Shown here: one piece after another, positions 37,131 to 46,171 of the stretch | Layout of the letters: each line of letters begins with the position of its first letter | Numbering within the stretch: position 1 is the first letter of the stretch | Assembly: GCF_000023145.1 (NCBI RefSeq) | Contig: NC_012704.1 | Location: 1,550,001-1,614,000 of the forward strand | Origin: Corynebacterium kroppenstedtii DSM 44385 | GTDB lineage: Bacteria > Actinomycetota > Actinomycetes > Mycobacteriales > Mycobacteriaceae | Length of the DNA stretch: 64,000 bases | Direction: 5' to 3' | Translations under genes and position numbers: made by a program | Notes under the pieces: model-generated | The model's input: the letters and a program-made list of their open reading frames with translations, nothing else | What the model was told of the DNA's origin: nothing | Database searches by the model: none

Positions 37131-38183
37131 ATGACTTCGGAGCCGCCTACCGAACCGTCGAAGGATACGACGGCCCTCGACGACCGCGCGGAAGATAGCC
37201 ACGCAGAGGGCACCCACTCGCCTTCCACAGGTGACGATGCTCGGGCTCGTCTCTACGCCTCCACGGCTGAACTCTACGATCTCGTGGCGGCTCGCTTGTC
37301 TTCCCGACTCATCCGCGCGTACTCAACGTCGTTTACCTTATCGACGCGTCTGCTTGGCCCACGAGTTCGGCAGGATATCCACAATCTCTACGGAATTGTC
37401 CGCGTGGCCGATGAAGTTGTCGACGGCGCAGCAGGCGGCCATGGTCTTCCCCCTGAGCGCATTCGGGACGTCCTCAACGACTATGAACAACGCGTTCGCG
37501 AAGGCTGCGCCACCGGGTTTTCGACCGATCCGATCATTCACGCGTTCATTGGCACAGCGCGGTCATGCGACATCAAAAACAGCCATCTTGCTGCTTTTTT
37601 CCAATCGATGCGCGCCGATATTCCCGCGTCGTACTCCGCCCACCAAGCACCCCAGTCCACAACGGTGTACGACGCCGAGACCCGCGACACCTACATTTAT
37701 GGTTCAGCGGAAGTCATTGGCCTCATGTGCCTGTCGATTTTCTTGCGCGACGAAACACCATCGCCCGCCGACCGTCGGACGATGGAACAGGGTGCTCGCC
37801 ACCTCGGGGCAGCGTTTCAAAAAATCAATTTTCTTCGGGATTATGCGGCGGATAAGGACGGCCTGAACCGCGATTACGTCGCGCACGGGCAGCCTCTCAA
37901 TGACGAGACCAAAGACTCTTTTCTAACTGAGATCTACCGCGATTTATCTATCGCGCACCAGGCTATTCTGCTCCTACCCGCGAGCTCACGCCTCGGAGTA
38001 CGCGCTGCATATGCACTCTTTTTGAAGCTTACCCATTCACTTGAGCACACACCGGCTCAGAAGGTGACCTCCTCCAGGATCCGCGTGGGGAATGCCACCA
38101 AACTTCTTACGACGGCACAGTCCATAGTGGCCGGAGAAACTCGCCGCTTCCGCACACGACATCGCCGCGGTACCAATTCTTGA
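37131..38183 (+). CDS. Phytoene/squalene synthase family protein
   Basis: Trans-isoprenyl head-to-head synthase, expected to join two C15 or C20 prenyl diphosphates. The two Asp-rich sites are present: VADEVVD (about 105) and INFLRDYAAD (about 240), with YSTSFTLSTRLL and YIYGSAEVIGLM around them. 350 residues; the first 45 are a disordered extension. ATG at 37131 chosen over the TTG at 37119. There is no phytoene desaturase, GGPP synthase or lycopene gene next to it, unlike usual crt clusters, so the product (phytoene, squalene or dehydrosqualene) cannot be told from context. Confidence 0.87.
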   Translation: MTSEPPTEPSKDTTALDDRAEDSHAEGTHSPSTGDDARARLYASTAELYDLVAARLSSRLIRAYSTSFTLSTRLLGPRVRQDIHNLYGIVRVADEVVDGAAGGHGLPPERIRDVLNDYEQRVREGCATGFSTDPIIHAFIGTARSCDIKNSHLAAFFQSMRADIPASYSAHQAPQSTTVYDAETRDTYIYGSAEVIGLMCLSIFLRDETPSPADRRTMEQGARHLGAAFQKINFLRDYAADKDGLNRDYVAHGQPLNDETKDSFLTEIYRDLSIAHQAILLLPASSRLGVRAAYALFLKLTHSLEHTPAQKVTSSRIRVGNATKLLTTAQSIVAGETRRFRTRHRRGTNS

Positions 38184-38320
38184 CGCTCCCTTCGTCTTCT
38201 CAACGCAACCTACGTCGCCGTGGCCAGCGTCGGCAATAATGACTAGACCTGCCAGAAGGATGAGGTTTACATGGGTGGGTTTGAGCCGAACTGCCCAGGT
38301 CATTCCCCTGAATATGTTTC

Positions 38321-39724
38321 ATGTCACCGATAACGACTATCCTTGCTGCCATGCCTGGCCACCAACTTTCCACCCTCTCGATAGAGGAACTGCGTGCCCG
38401 CGGAACAAGGAAGTGGACTCATTTTCCTCCCGACGTGCTGCCCGTCTGGATCGCGGAATCCGACTTTGATACCTGCCCGGCCGTGATCGACGCTGTTAAC
38501 GCCGGTGTTCGTCGGCAATATTTCGGTTATCCACCCGAACTTCCCGAGCTCGGGGAAGCCCTCAGTTCGTGGTGCCACGACGCATATGGGTGGGACGTTG
38601 ATCCGACTGCCATCGTAGGCGTGCCCGACGTGGTTCGAGGTCTTCGGCTGGCCATCACACATTTCACAGATCCGGGTAGCCCCATCGTCATCCCTACCCC
38701 TGCATATATGCCATTTTTCGCACTGCTGGACGTGTGCGACCGGCCTGGAGTGTTCGTCCCCATGATCCAGGACACCGCGACCGGCCGGTGGGTGTTCGAC
38801 CTCGACGGGTTGGAGCAGGCATTCGCCAGTGGTGCTGGCAGCATGATCCTGTGCAACCCGCACAACCCGTTAGGCACCGCTTTTACTGTCGACGAACTTC
38901 GCGCGGTGACTGACCTTGCAGCCCGCTATGACGTGCGCGTTTTCTCTGATGAAATCCACGGGCCCCTGGTTTACGATCGCCCGCATATCCCGACGGCGAG
39001 CGTGTCCGAGACCGCTGCCCGCGTGACGATCACCGCCACCGCTACATCAAAAGGGTGGAACACGGCTGGCTTGAAATGCGCGCAACTGATCTTCACAAAC
39101 CCCGCCGATAAATACGTGTGGGATACGCGCATTAACTTCCTGGATAAGGAGGGTGTATCGACGCTCGGCCAGCTGGCAGCGATCGGGGCGTACACGAATG
39201 GCCGGAAATGGCTCCGGGAGGAAATTGATTACCTCCGCGACAACAAGAACCTTCTTGTTGAGGCTCTCAACCGGATTCCGAATGTGCGCACTACTAACCC
39301 AGAAGCAACGTTTTTGTTGTGGGTGGACATGACCGATGTGGTTATTCCCGCTGTGTCGGAGCAGGCGCGAGATGGCGAGGACAACGAGACCGCCGACGAG
39401 GGAATAACGTTCGGCGAAAGCATCCGACGCGGCGGTCTCAACCCCGAACAATGGCTGGTCAAACACGCGAAGTTAGCACCTAATGACGGTGCTGCTTTCG
39501 CTGCTCCTCCCTCTGAATCCGCACAGGGGAACAAGGCACAGGGGAACGATAACGAGCCCCAACCACTCCCCCACGGATTCGGATGTATTCGGATCAATTT
39601 CGCAACCTCGCGCGACATCTGTGAAATGATTGCCACTACGTTGACCCAGCTCTTCGGCTCCACCGAGGATCCGAATGGCACACCACGTCACACCACACCG
39701 AAAGGTGTCCCAGAGGCTCACTAA
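38321..39724 (+). CDS. MalY/PatB-type aminotransferase (cystathionine beta-lyase, AecD-like)
   Basis: PLP enzyme of fold type I in the MalY/PatB group, whose actinobacterial members act as C-S beta-lyases on cystathionine or cysteine conjugates. Motifs: LPVWIAESDFD, NPHNPLGT, FSDEIHGPLVYD (PLP pocket) and TSKGWNTAGLKCAQ with the Schiff-base lysine. 467 residues against about 380-390: the C-terminal domain carries an insert (about 345-415) rich in A, E, G, N, Q and P, with two in-frame AQGN units encoded by a 15-base tandem repeat (39521-39547). ATG at 38321; an ATG 10 codons later is possible; neither has a ribosome binding site. A peptide importer gene starts 30 bases downstream. Confidence 0.85.
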   Translation: MSPITTILAAMPGHQLSTLSIEELRARGTRKWTHFPPDVLPVWIAESDFDTCPAVIDAVNAGVRRQYFGYPPELPELGEALSSWCHDAYGWDVDPTAIVGVPDVVRGLRLAITHFTDPGSPIVIPTPAYMPFFALLDVCDRPGVFVPMIQDTATGRWVFDLDGLEQAFASGAGSMILCNPHNPLGTAFTVDELRAVTDLAARYDVRVFSDEIHGPLVYDRPHIPTASVSETAARVTITATATSKGWNTAGLKCAQLIFTNPADKYVWDTRINFLDKEGVSTLGQLAAIGAYTNGRKWLREEIDYLRDNKNLLVEALNRIPNVRTTNPEATFLLWVDMTDVVIPAVSEQARDGEDNETADEGITFGESIRRGGLNPEQWLVKHAKLAPNDGAAFAAPPSESAQGNKAQGNDNEPQPLPHGFGCIRINFATSRDICEMIATTLTQLFGSTEDPNGTPRHTTPKGVPEAH

Positions 39725-39754
39725 CCACCAACGCTAACCACCAACGAATCACCC

Positions 39755-41356
39755 ATGGTCGGACTTTTCACAGCACATACGTCGACAACCTCGACGTCGA
39801 AGCGTCGGAAATTGCAACACCTCGCCACAGTCACCGCAACAACCACGGTGGCGGCCCTCTCACTGTTCCTCGGCGGGTGCAGCGCGGGCCACACAGCGGT
39901 CCAAACGGGACGCGTCGCCTCCGACGACTCCGCCGTCATCGCGCTGACGGCAGCCCCCGCCACCCTTGACTTCACAAAATCCGGCGGCGCGGCGATACCG
40001 CAGGCGTTGATCGGGAATGTGTACGAAGGCCTGGTCCGAATATCGTCCCAAGGAGATATCGAACCCCAGTTGGCGACGTCATGGGACCTCTCCCCGGACC
40101 GCACCACCTACACCTTTCACCTGCGGAAAGGAGTGCATTTTTCCAACGGCGACGAGTTCACCGCCGACACCGCCAAGTTCAGTATCGACCGAGTGAAGTC
40201 AGACGCGTGGACCAACGGGCTCAAATCGGGGATGAAACCGGTGACGCGCACCCAGGCCGTCGATAAATACACGTTGGCTGTCACACTCTCCGCGCCCAGT
40301 AACGGCTGGCTGTGGTCCATGGGCACACTCATTGGGGCACAAATGACACCCCACGGCGTCGACAATTTAGCCACTAAACCCGTCGGGACCGGGCCTTTTA
40401 CCGTCGACGAGTACAAAGTCGGCCGGTTCCTCACGTTGACGGCGAACAAGTCATATTGGGGCCGGCAATCGGCCACCCGCCATGTGGCGTTGCGCTATAT
40501 GACAGATTCCACCGCGACAGCGAATGCGCTCCGATCGGGTGACGTCGACGCGATTGTCGGGATGGATGCCCCGGAGATGGTCTCGTCCTTCCGCGACAAC
40601 AATCGGTATGCCGTCGATGTTGGTACGACAACCGGCAAAGTGCTGCTGACCATGAACAATAAGCGTGCGCCGTTTAACGACGTCCGCGTCAGGCGGGCGG
40701 TGATGTACGCGATCAACCGGCAAGCGGTGATCGATACCGCGTGGGGCGGTTTTGGTGAGGACACCGGTGGCGTGCCTGCCCCACCAACGGATCCGTGGTC
40801 ATACCACTCCACCGAGTACCCCTACGATCCTGACCGGGCTCGGGAGTTGCTATCCGAAGCCGGCGTCCACGACGTCGATATCACCTTCACTGTCCCGGCC
40901 CGCGCATATGCAACCAATGCTGCAGAGCTCATTATTTCTGAGCTGGAGGACGTCGGAATTCATGCTCATATCGAATCGCAGGAATTCCCCGCCGTGTGGT
41001 TGTCCCAAACTCTAACCCAACATGACTACGACGTGTCCATCATTGAGCACGCTGAGGCCAGGGACATTCCCACATTGTTCGGAAACCCTGACTACTACCT
41101 CGGTTACGACGACGAGCAAACACGCACACTCTTGTCCGCTGCGGATGCCGCGCCACCTGATGAGTACGCGCCCCTCATGCGCAAAGCTGTTGATCGGATC
41201 ATGAATCAAGCAGGTGCTAACACGATATTTATCTATCCCAACATCGTTGTGCGGGATAAAGATCTCACCGGTATCCCCACGACTATTGCCGGGCAGGGGC
41301 TGGAACTCGCTGGTATTAGCCGCACCCATCACTCGACCGCACGGAGCGAATCATGA
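39755..41356 (+). CDS. Peptide/nickel ABC importer, substrate-binding lipoprotein
   Basis: Extracytoplasmic binding protein of the SBP_bac_5 (DppA/OppA) family. N-terminal lipoprotein signal with a long basic n-region (TSKRRKLQH) and lipobox FLGGCSAG (Cys45 by my count). The mature part has VYEGLVRI, YTFHLRKGVHFSNGDEFTA in parts, and NDVRVRRAVMYAINRQAV, the classic family signature. 533 residues. It is the first gene of a three-gene importer; its end overlaps the permease gene as ATGA. Substrate inferred from family: oligo- or dipeptides. The link to the C-S lyase upstream could suggest sulfur-containing peptides, but that is only context. Confidence 0.9.
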   Translation: MVGLFTAHTSTTSTSKRRKLQHLATVTATTTVAALSLFLGGCSAGHTAVQTGRVASDDSAVIALTAAPATLDFTKSGGAAIPQALIGNVYEGLVRISSQGDIEPQLATSWDLSPDRTTYTFHLRKGVHFSNGDEFTADTAKFSIDRVKSDAWTNGLKSGMKPVTRTQAVDKYTLAVTLSAPSNGWLWSMGTLIGAQMTPHGVDNLATKPVGTGPFTVDEYKVGRFLTLTANKSYWGRQSATRHVALRYMTDSTATANALRSGDVDAIVGMDAPEMVSSFRDNNRYAVDVGTTTGKVLLTMNNKRAPFNDVRVRRAVMYAINRQAVIDTAWGGFGEDTGGVPAPPTDPWSYHSTEYPYDPDRARELLSEAGVHDVDITFTVPARAYATNAAELIISELEDVGIHAHIESQEFPAVWLSQTLTQHDYDVSIIEHAEARDIPTLFGNPDYYLGYDDEQTRTLLSAADAAPPDEYAPLMRKAVDRIMNQAGANTIFIYPNIVVRDKDLTGIPTTIAGQGLELAGISRTHHSTARSES

Positions 41357-42315
41357 CAGCTCATGTACGCATCGTAGGCAGGATCGCTCTGCGCTATATC
41401 GTGTCCCTGTGGGCAGCGTCGGTCATCATTTTCATGATCATGCGGCTCATTCCAGGTGATCCCGCGGAGGTTTCCCTGGGTGAGACCGCGACGCCACAAG
41501 CTATCGAATCGATGAAGCACACGCTGGGGACCGATCGACCGCTGATCACACAGTACTTTTCGTGGATCACCGGGATGCTGCATGGGCACTTCGGGGTCTC
41601 ATACTCCAGTGGAACGGACATCGGGCCAATACTGATGGACCGGACGGCGGTCAGCCTCATTCTGGTTCTGACCAGCATGGTTCTTGCCATTGCACTCGCC
41701 GTCCCCCTGGGGACCTGGGGAGCCATGCGTAACCACAAACCGGACGGCACGGCCCTGTCGGTGCTGGCGCACGTGGGTATCGCTATCCCCAGTTTCCTCG
41801 CCGGCATCCTGTTAATCTCGCTTTTTGCCGTCCACTGGAGCATCCTCCCCGCTAATGGCTGGGTTCCCCCGAACCAGTCCTTCACCGGTTTTCTCCGACG
41901 GCTCATCCTTCCGTGTTGCGCGTTGGCGTTCATTCAGGCAGCGATCCTGACGCGCTATGTTCGATCGGCCGTCTTGGAGGTTCTACACCAGGAATACATC
42001 CGTACCGCCAGGTCAACGGGCTTATCGACGCTTCATGCCCTCGTCGCCCACGGTGCGAGGAATGCAGCTGTGCCCATCGTGGCGGTCATTGGCGTGAACA
42101 TGGCCACGCTTGTCGTCGGAGCTGTGCTCATTGAGCAGGTGTTCGTCATCCCCGGGTTGGGATCATACGTCCTTGATGCGGTGAATAGTCGCGACATGAT
42201 TACCGTCCAAAGCTGCGTCATGATGCTGGTCACCATTACGCTCACCGTCACGCTGGCTACCGACGCCATAGCGGCACTGATTGACCCCAGAATGTCGAGG
42301 TCACGCCTTGTCTAA
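41353..42315 (+). CDS. Peptide ABC importer permease, DppB type
   Basis: Inner-membrane permease with the N-terminal DppB signature (RYIVSLWAASVIIFMIMRLIPGDPAEV, parts: FMIMRLIPGDPA) and six hydrophobic segments. The cytoplasmic EAA loop is EYIRTARSTGLSTLHALVAHGARNAAVPIV (core: RTARSTGLS). 320 residues, normal. Starts within the stop of the binding-protein gene (ATGA) and ends overlapping or abutting the fused permease-ATPase gene. Pairs with the DppC part of that fusion to form the channel. Confidence 0.92.
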   Translation: MTAHVRIVGRIALRYIVSLWAASVIIFMIMRLIPGDPAEVSLGETATPQAIESMKHTLGTDRPLITQYFSWITGMLHGHFGVSYSSGTDIGPILMDRTAVSLILVLTSMVLAIALAVPLGTWGAMRNHKPDGTALSVLAHVGIAIPSFLAGILLISLFAVHWSILPANGWVPPNQSFTGFLRRLILPCCALAFIQAAILTRYVRSAVLEVLHQEYIRTARSTGLSTLHALVAHGARNAAVPIVAVIGVNMATLVVGAVLIEQVFVIPGLGSYVLDAVNSRDMITVQSCVMMLVTITLTVTLATDAIAALIDPRMSRSRLV

Positions 42316-42355
42316 CGCACGCACACATGCACCACGTTCCGGGAGACCGAATCCA

Positions 42356-45010
42356 GTGATGGCAGGGAAGAATGGACGATTGAAGGCGGTGACCCGCGCC
42401 AACCACCGCGTCATGTTTATGGTTGGGGCCGCCGTAGTGAGCCTGGTCGTCCTCGTCGCGCTGATATCGCTGGTCTGGACGCCGTATGGCCCGCAAGAGG
42501 CTAACCCGGCATCGGCACTACAACCGCCGAGTTGGGACCACTGGATGGGAACCGACCGATACGGCCGGGATACGCTATCGCGGATCATGGTCGGATCCCA
42601 GATCTCACTCGAAGTGAGCGTTCTCGCGGTCGCAATTGGTGCCGGCGTCGGCGTTCCGCTCGGGATACTTGCCGCAGTCCGCGGAGGGTGGCTCGATTCT
42701 TTCATCATGCGGCTGTCGGATTTAGCGCTGGCATTCCCGGCTCTCCTGTTGGCGATTATCGCCGGATCGGTTGTCGGCGTCGGCACGTCGTCAGAGATGG
42801 TTGCCATTGGGATTGCGTTTATCCCCAGCTTTGCTCGCGTATCCCGCGCGGGCACCCGCCAAGTTCTCAGCCAGGACTACATTTTGGCCGCGCGAAGTGC
42901 GGGAATGGGATGGCTCTCCATCGCGACGAGGCATATCGTGCGTGGAATTACCGGCCTCATCATTGTCCAGGCGACGGTTTCCGTGGCGCTCGCCATTCTG
43001 GCTGAGGCAGGGTTGTCATTCTTGGGACTGGGCACACCGCCGCCGCAGGCTTCATGGGGCCGGATGCTCCAGGACTCGCAAGTTTTCCTCGATTCGCACG
43101 CGGAGCTGGCTCTATGGCCGGGGCTCGCTATCGCCCTCACAGTGCTGGGGTTCAATCTTCTTGGCGACGGGCTCCGCGACATCCTCGATCCGTTTTCTCA
43201 CCGGGCAATGTACGACGCTCCAGCCACGAGTGCGACTCATGGAGAGGCTGAGCAAGGGCCGAAATCAGAGGAGGCGTCGCGAGAAACAGCGCTGGAGTCA
43301 GCGGCGGACGAATCGTCGTCGGCAATTTTGCAGGTGAGAGACCTGTCATTGACCACTCCGCGTTCTGCAGATGCTGCCACGAACGCGCGTCGATTAGTCG
43401 ACTCTCTGAGCTTCAGTCTCGAACCCGGTGCCAGGCTCGGGCTCATCGGCGAGTCCGGATCGGGGAAATCGTTAACGGCACTGGCGATCATGGGGCTTTT
43501 GTCCGACGATGTGCGCCCGTCCGGATCGATCATGTTCGCTGGCAACGAAATTGTGGGCGCTGCTGATAGCACCCTCAGCCAGTTCCGAAGCGTGCGCATG
43601 TCGATGGTTTTCCAAGAGCCTATGACCGCGCTGAATCCGCTCATGACCGTGGGCAAACAGATCGAACGCGCATGTCGGGCCGGCACCCGAGAGGACAAGC
43701 GTGCTGGGCGGAACCGCCGTTCGTCTGGTCACAGCCGACGGGAGCGTGAGGCTAAAGTCCGTGAGCTTCTTGAGTCGGTGGGGCTCCCCGAGCGCGCTTA
43801 TTATTCGTATCCGTTTGAGCTCTCCGGGGGCCAACGCCAGCGAGTTCTCATCGCGATGGCGTTTGCGAATGACCCTGAGCTTCTCATTTGCGACGAGCCA
43901 ACAACGGCCTTGGATGTCACAGTTCAGCGGTCTATTTTGATGCTGATCAACCGACTTGTTCGCGAAAACAACACCGCGCTGCTGTTCATCACGCATGATT
44001 TGGCGGTCGTTGCGAACATGTGTGACAACATCCTGGTCTTGAAGGATGGGGTTCCGCGCGAATACGGGCCGACAGAGCGCATCTTGCAGCATCCTCGGGA
44101 TTCCTACACAACGATGCTGGTTCAGAATGCGCACGTTCATGACATTCGCGAGGAACACGATGCACAGGGTCACGATGCGTCCGCCGAACATGATGCACGC
44201 GACGAAGCTTCCCCAACGCCGTCGTCAACCGATCCTCTCCTCCAGGTCCGCCATGTAAGCCAGGTGTTCGATCAACGTCAGAACCGCTTTGGGCCGTCGT
44301 CGGCAATCACTGCTGTCGACGATGTGACATTAGACATCCACCGGGGCGAACGCCTTGGCATCGTCGGCGAATCTGGATCGGGCAAAACTACCCTGCTGAA
44401 GATCATGGCGGGGCTCACCCGGCCGACATCCGGCGATGTCCGTGTCGACGGGCGCGCCATTACCAATCCGCACGATATGAGCCGCTATGGGCAGGTTGTC
44501 TTCCAGGATCCGCGTGGTTCTTTGGATCCCACCATGACTATTGGCGATTCGCTCGCCGAACCACTGCGTGCGCAACCACATCCCCTCCCCCGAGACGAGC
44601 AGCGCGACCGCATAGTCACCGTGCTCGAGCAGGTAGGGCTAGACCCGTCTGCAATAGACCGGTTCCCTCATCATTTCAGTGGTGGCCAACGCCAGCGGAT
44701 TTCACTTGCCCGCGCGCTGACTACCCACCCGCAGATTCTTCTTGCCGACGAGCCCGTCTCGGCGCTGGACGTCACCGTGCGGAACCGCGTCATTGCGCTT
44801 CTCGACGAGCTTGCCGAAGACTATGGCCTGACAATGGTGTTCTTATCGCACGATCTTAACGTTGTGCGGCACATTTGCGACACGGTCGCTGTGATGAAGA
44901 ACGGGCGGATCGTCGAAAAGGGAACAAGCGATCAGATTTATCGCGATCCTCAGCATGAGTACACGAAGGAACTGATTAGCGCTGCCCGCCAACCGGTCTC
45001 ACCGACATAA
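42356..45010 (+). CDS. Triple fusion: DppC permease + DppD ATPase + DppF ATPase
   Basis: One 884-residue polypeptide carrying three subunits that are normally separate. Residues about 1-290: DppC permease (WDHWMGTDRYGRDTLSR signature, EAA loop LAARSAGMGW). About 330-600: first ATPase (GESGSGKSLTA, LSGGQRQRVLIAMA, LLICDEPTTALDVT). A 40-residue linker rich in H, D, E and A. About 650-884: second ATPase (GESGSGKTTLLK, FSGGQRQRISLARAL, ILLADEPVSALDVT). All Walker A, signature and Walker B motifs are intact, so the importer can be complete with only the binding protein and DppB. I chose GTG 42356 (then ATG) with GGGAGA upstream; the frame opens at 42281. Continuous frame, no sign of sequencing join. 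Confidence 0.9.
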   Translation: MMAGKNGRLKAVTRANHRVMFMVGAAVVSLVVLVALISLVWTPYGPQEANPASALQPPSWDHWMGTDRYGRDTLSRIMVGSQISLEVSVLAVAIGAGVGVPLGILAAVRGGWLDSFIMRLSDLALAFPALLLAIIAGSVVGVGTSSEMVAIGIAFIPSFARVSRAGTRQVLSQDYILAARSAGMGWLSIATRHIVRGITGLIIVQATVSVALAILAEAGLSFLGLGTPPPQASWGRMLQDSQVFLDSHAELALWPGLAIALTVLGFNLLGDGLRDILDPFSHRAMYDAPATSATHGEAEQGPKSEEASRETALESAADESSSAILQVRDLSLTTPRSADAATNARRLVDSLSFSLEPGARLGLIGESGSGKSLTALAIMGLLSDDVRPSGSIMFAGNEIVGAADSTLSQFRSVRMSMVFQEPMTALNPLMTVGKQIERACRAGTREDKRAGRNRRSSGHSRREREAKVRELLESVGLPERAYYSYPFELSGGQRQRVLIAMAFANDPELLICDEPTTALDVTVQRSILMLINRLVRENNTALLFITHDLAVVANMCDNILVLKDGVPREYGPTERILQHPRDSYTTMLVQNAHVHDIREEHDAQGHDASAEHDARDEASPTPSSTDPLLQVRHVSQVFDQRQNRFGPSSAITAVDDVTLDIHRGERLGIVGESGSGKTTLLKIMAGLTRPTSGDVRVDGRAITNPHDMSRYGQVVFQDPRGSLDPTMTIGDSLAEPLRAQPHPLPRDEQRDRIVTVLEQVGLDPSAIDRFPHHFSGGQRQRISLARALTTHPQILLADEPVSALDVTVRNRVIALLDELAEDYGLTMVFLSHDLNVVRHICDTVAVMKNGRIVEKGTSDQIYRDPQHEYTKELISAARQPVSPT

Positions 45011-45029
45011 AGCTCAACACAAATCTCAA

Positions 45030-45047
45030 CCGCCCGTGACAGGGCGG
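45030..45047 (+). other. Hairpin between ABC importer and J-like gene
   Basis: CCGCCC / GGGCGG with a six-base loop, 19 bases after the stop of the triple fusion and 17 before the next start. No T tract; could stabilise the upstream mRNA or act as a weak terminator. Confidence 0.4.
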
Positions 45048-45064
45048 CTGGTAAGCTCGCCGGC

Positions 45065-46171
45065 ATGAAAGCTAAGTATCATTCTGATCCTGAGGGGGAC
45101 GATTCCATCACGAATACCAATGAGCATTACAACTTTTATGAGCAGCTCAACCTGGATCCGTCGCTAGCGCCGGAAGAGCTTGTCGACATTTGCACGTCCC
45201 GACTGCGTGAGCTGGAGGACAACGGTGTTCCTGAAACCGATGCGCGCGTGCAAGAGCTGTTAGCTGCTCGGACGATTTTCCACAATGACCGGGCGAAAGC
45301 CACCTACGACGATGCGCTGCAGCGGACTGATATCCCGGCGATGACTGTTCCGGCGCTGCGTCATCTTGCCCGTACAGGCACATTGCCGGACGAGTATGCC
45401 AGCCCATCGGCTTCCGGCACTCACGGTGATGAGGTCGGCGCACACTGGGGTGAGGGTAACGCGACTGCTGGCCAATCCTCGGAGGAAGGCCTGGACGAGC
45501 AGGCTGGTTCTGAGACCGATGCCCAGTCCTCCACCACGTCACTATCGCCATTTAACGCTGCTCCGACGCCGATCAAGATCAGTGTGACGTTGATCGGTCT
45601 GATGGGAATCATTGCGGTAATTGCCGTCGTGTGGTCCCGGTTCTCTGATGATGTTCGCGTCATTCAGTACAACCCCATGACTGGCGCTGTGATGTATAAC
45701 CACCCAACGTTCACAGTCAACGAATCATGGGCAATGCTGACGATGGGGGCCGGCATTCTTATTCCCGCCCTCCTTGTGCCCCAGCTTCGACGCTTCATGC
45801 GCGTGCCCGTGCTTGCTTACGCTGTCACGGGTCTGATGCTCTCGGCGTTTCCGTATAAGTCCGTCGTCGTTGGTGAGGGCGACAAAATCGTGACCATCAT
45901 TACCGCTCTGGCATCGGCAGCACTGATCGCGCTGGCCATGATGATGACCACTCGTACCCGCACAACAACCGACGCATCGGAGCAGGATGGTTTCACTACC
46001 CCGGATTCCGATGGCTCGGCTTTCGAAGCCGAGGCATCCGGTGCTGAATCCGCAGCGAACACTAAAACTGTAGCCGCTACTGAGGCCACAGCGGGTTCGC
46101 AAACTGCGAGCGACGCAGACGCCGCCGGCCAGCACACCTCTGGTACTACCGGCAAGCAGACTAACGAATAG
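45065..46171 (+). CDS. J-domain-like membrane protein, unknown function
   Basis: A 368-residue protein. Residues 20-90 resemble a degenerate J domain (NFYEQLNLDPSLAPEELVD, then ARTIFHNDRAKATYDDAL), but the HPD tripeptide that contacts DnaK is missing, so it should not work as a normal co-chaperone. A polar linker follows, then four hydrophobic segments (about 180-205, 220-240, 250-268 and 280-298), and a 70-residue S/T/A/E/D-rich tail. It resembles uncharacterised corynebacterial membrane proteins. Its stop overlaps the convergent dehydrogenase gene by 11 bases. Confidence 0.7.
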   Translation: MKAKYHSDPEGDDSITNTNEHYNFYEQLNLDPSLAPEELVDICTSRLRELEDNGVPETDARVQELLAARTIFHNDRAKATYDDALQRTDIPAMTVPALRHLARTGTLPDEYASPSASGTHGDEVGAHWGEGNATAGQSSEEGLDEQAGSETDAQSSTTSLSPFNAAPTPIKISVTLIGLMGIIAVIAVVWSRFSDDVRVIQYNPMTGAVMYNHPTFTVNESWAMLTMGAGILIPALLVPQLRRFMRVPVLAYAVTGLMLSAFPYKSVVVGEGDKIVTIITALASAALIALAMMMTTRTRTTTDASEQDGFTTPDSDGSAFEAEASGAESAANTKTVAATEATAGSQTASDADAAGQHTSGTTGKQTNE

